The notes beneath the pieces are model-generated. The model worked only from the letters and a program-made list of their open reading frames with translations. It was not told the DNA's origin and made no database searches. This document shows, piece after piece, positions 63,201-64,000 of a DNA stretch of 64,000 nt (positions are counted from its first letter, which is position 1; each line of letters begins with the position of its first letter). The position numbers and the translations under genes were made by a program. This stretch comes from Lichenostomus cassidix (Eukaryota; Chordata; Aves; Passeriformes; Meliphagidae): the NCBI GenBank assembly GCA_008360975.2, contig CM039182.1, positions 91,347,405-91,411,404 of the forward strand. Direction: 5' to 3'.

Positions 63201-64000
63201 CTCAAATAAAAACAATTGAAAAAATTATAAATGCATCTTCTACTTCACAGCAAAATGCATAACCAGTATTGAAGTGTCTGTCATTTAAAATCCAAGGCAT
63301 ATTATCCTGAGACATATGTGGGCATTCACGTTTGACAATATGTTTCTCCCTTGGGGCCAAAGTACAACAAACAAGCTTCTATGATTGCTTACTTGGTAGA
63401 GTTATAAGCCTGAGGTTAGCTGTAGCATGTGGTGTAGACTGTCTAATTAGTCAAGATTTTGGTCCTGCCCAAAGGCATAAACAGAGAAGACATTTTGCAT
63501 TAAACACTGTATGTTTGAACCAAAGGAATACTAAGTGAGTGCATTTTGAAATACAAGACCAATAAAAAGATAGATTCTGCAACTCTTAGCATTTGCTTAG
63601 TATCATCTGCATTTTTCAGATTGTAAAAATTGGTAAGGAGAAAACAATGGAAAATGCATGCAATAATGTAGCCCAATAGGCATAACGGCCCAAACTCTTT
63701 TATATGAAAACCTGTGTGTAAGAGAGAAATCATAGCCAAGCTCTCCTCTCCTTCCCCTCCCCATTGCCAATATCTTTGTTAAAAAAACACATGTAAAGGT
63801 CATTTTCAACCTAAATAAACAAGGGCATAATTGAAATCACCAGTCTGCAATTTTGCCAGTTCCTGAAAGCTGGTGTGGTAAAGTGTCTTAACTAGTGTTG
63901 GACTGACAAATAGCTTCTCACTATATTAAATGACTTGGTATTAAGAAGAAAACCAATCTGAACAAGATTTTAAATCTTCTTCATCCCTTTAAAAAACAGA
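63201..64000 (-). other. NR4A3: NR4A3 intron (partial)
   Basis: Sequence upstream of the 179-nt exon. No other NR4A3 exon is visible. It contains an NBRE-like octamer (63,795-63,802). Open frames at 63,500-63,809 match nothing I know. Confidence 0.75.
63795..63802 (+). promoter_or_regulatory. NBRE-like octamer
   Basis: aaaggtca is the exact NGFI-B response element bound by NR4A monomers. It lies inside the NR4A3 gene itself. An octamer is expected by chance about once per 33 kb on two strands, so this alone is weak. Confidence 0.25.

Noticed and set aside
1..64000. CRISPR arrays, operons, prokaryotic signals, tRNA or rRNA genes
   Set aside because: None was seen. The spliced genes, CR1 LINEs and base composition show an animal nuclear genome.

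Overview
The window is vertebrate nuclear DNA, most likely from a bird. It carries many truncated CR1 LINE copies, most of them ending in the (ATTCTATG)-type CR1 3' terminus, one LTR of a type widespread in avian genomes, and small exons separated by kilobase introns with ordinary gt-ag splice sites. Two protein-coding genes can be recognised, both on the minus strand and both incomplete. I know them as same-strand neighbours in the human 9q region, which corresponds largely to the chicken Z chromosome. The species cannot be fixed from this sequence.

Positions 1-22,270 hold the 5' half of STX17 (syntaxin 17). A CpG-island promoter with untranslated exon 1 lies at about 21,705-22,385. Coding exons follow at 16,555-16,432, 12,413-12,348, 6,839-6,620 and 1,487-1,369. 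They join in phase and encode the first 176 residues: the N-terminal helical region, the linker, and the start of the SNARE motif with a WxxL motif. The rest of the SNARE helix and the C-terminal membrane hairpin lie beyond position 1.

Positions 22,460-50,800 are intergenic. They contain CR1 3' fragments, one longer decayed CR1 reverse-transcriptase piece (46,135-47,438), a solo-looking LTR (47,574-48,160), short tandem repeats and unassigned single-copy DNA. I see no convincing gene there.

Positions 50,800-64,000 hold the 3' end of NR4A3 (NOR-1 orphan nuclear receptor). The last two coding exons (63,200-63,022 and 53,539-53,277) encode the C-terminal part of the ligand-binding domain with the AF-2 helix. 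An AT-rich 3' UTR of about 2.5 kb carries an AU-rich decay element and has its first AATAAA at 50,831-50,826. The upstream exons and the promoter lie beyond 64,000.

STX17 acts in autophagosome-lysosome fusion and ER/mitochondria trafficking. NR4A3 is an immediate-early transcription factor. Nothing in the sequence links them functionally beyond adjacency. I did not find a new multi-gene system. The observations most worth following are a cysteine at the site of a known STX17 tyrosine phosphorylation, upstream start codons in STX17 exon 1 (one giving an in-frame extension), an ISRE-like site beside that promoter, a lineage-variable loop in the NR4A3 ligand-binding domain, and a perfect 12-bp inverted repeat in an NR4A3 intron.
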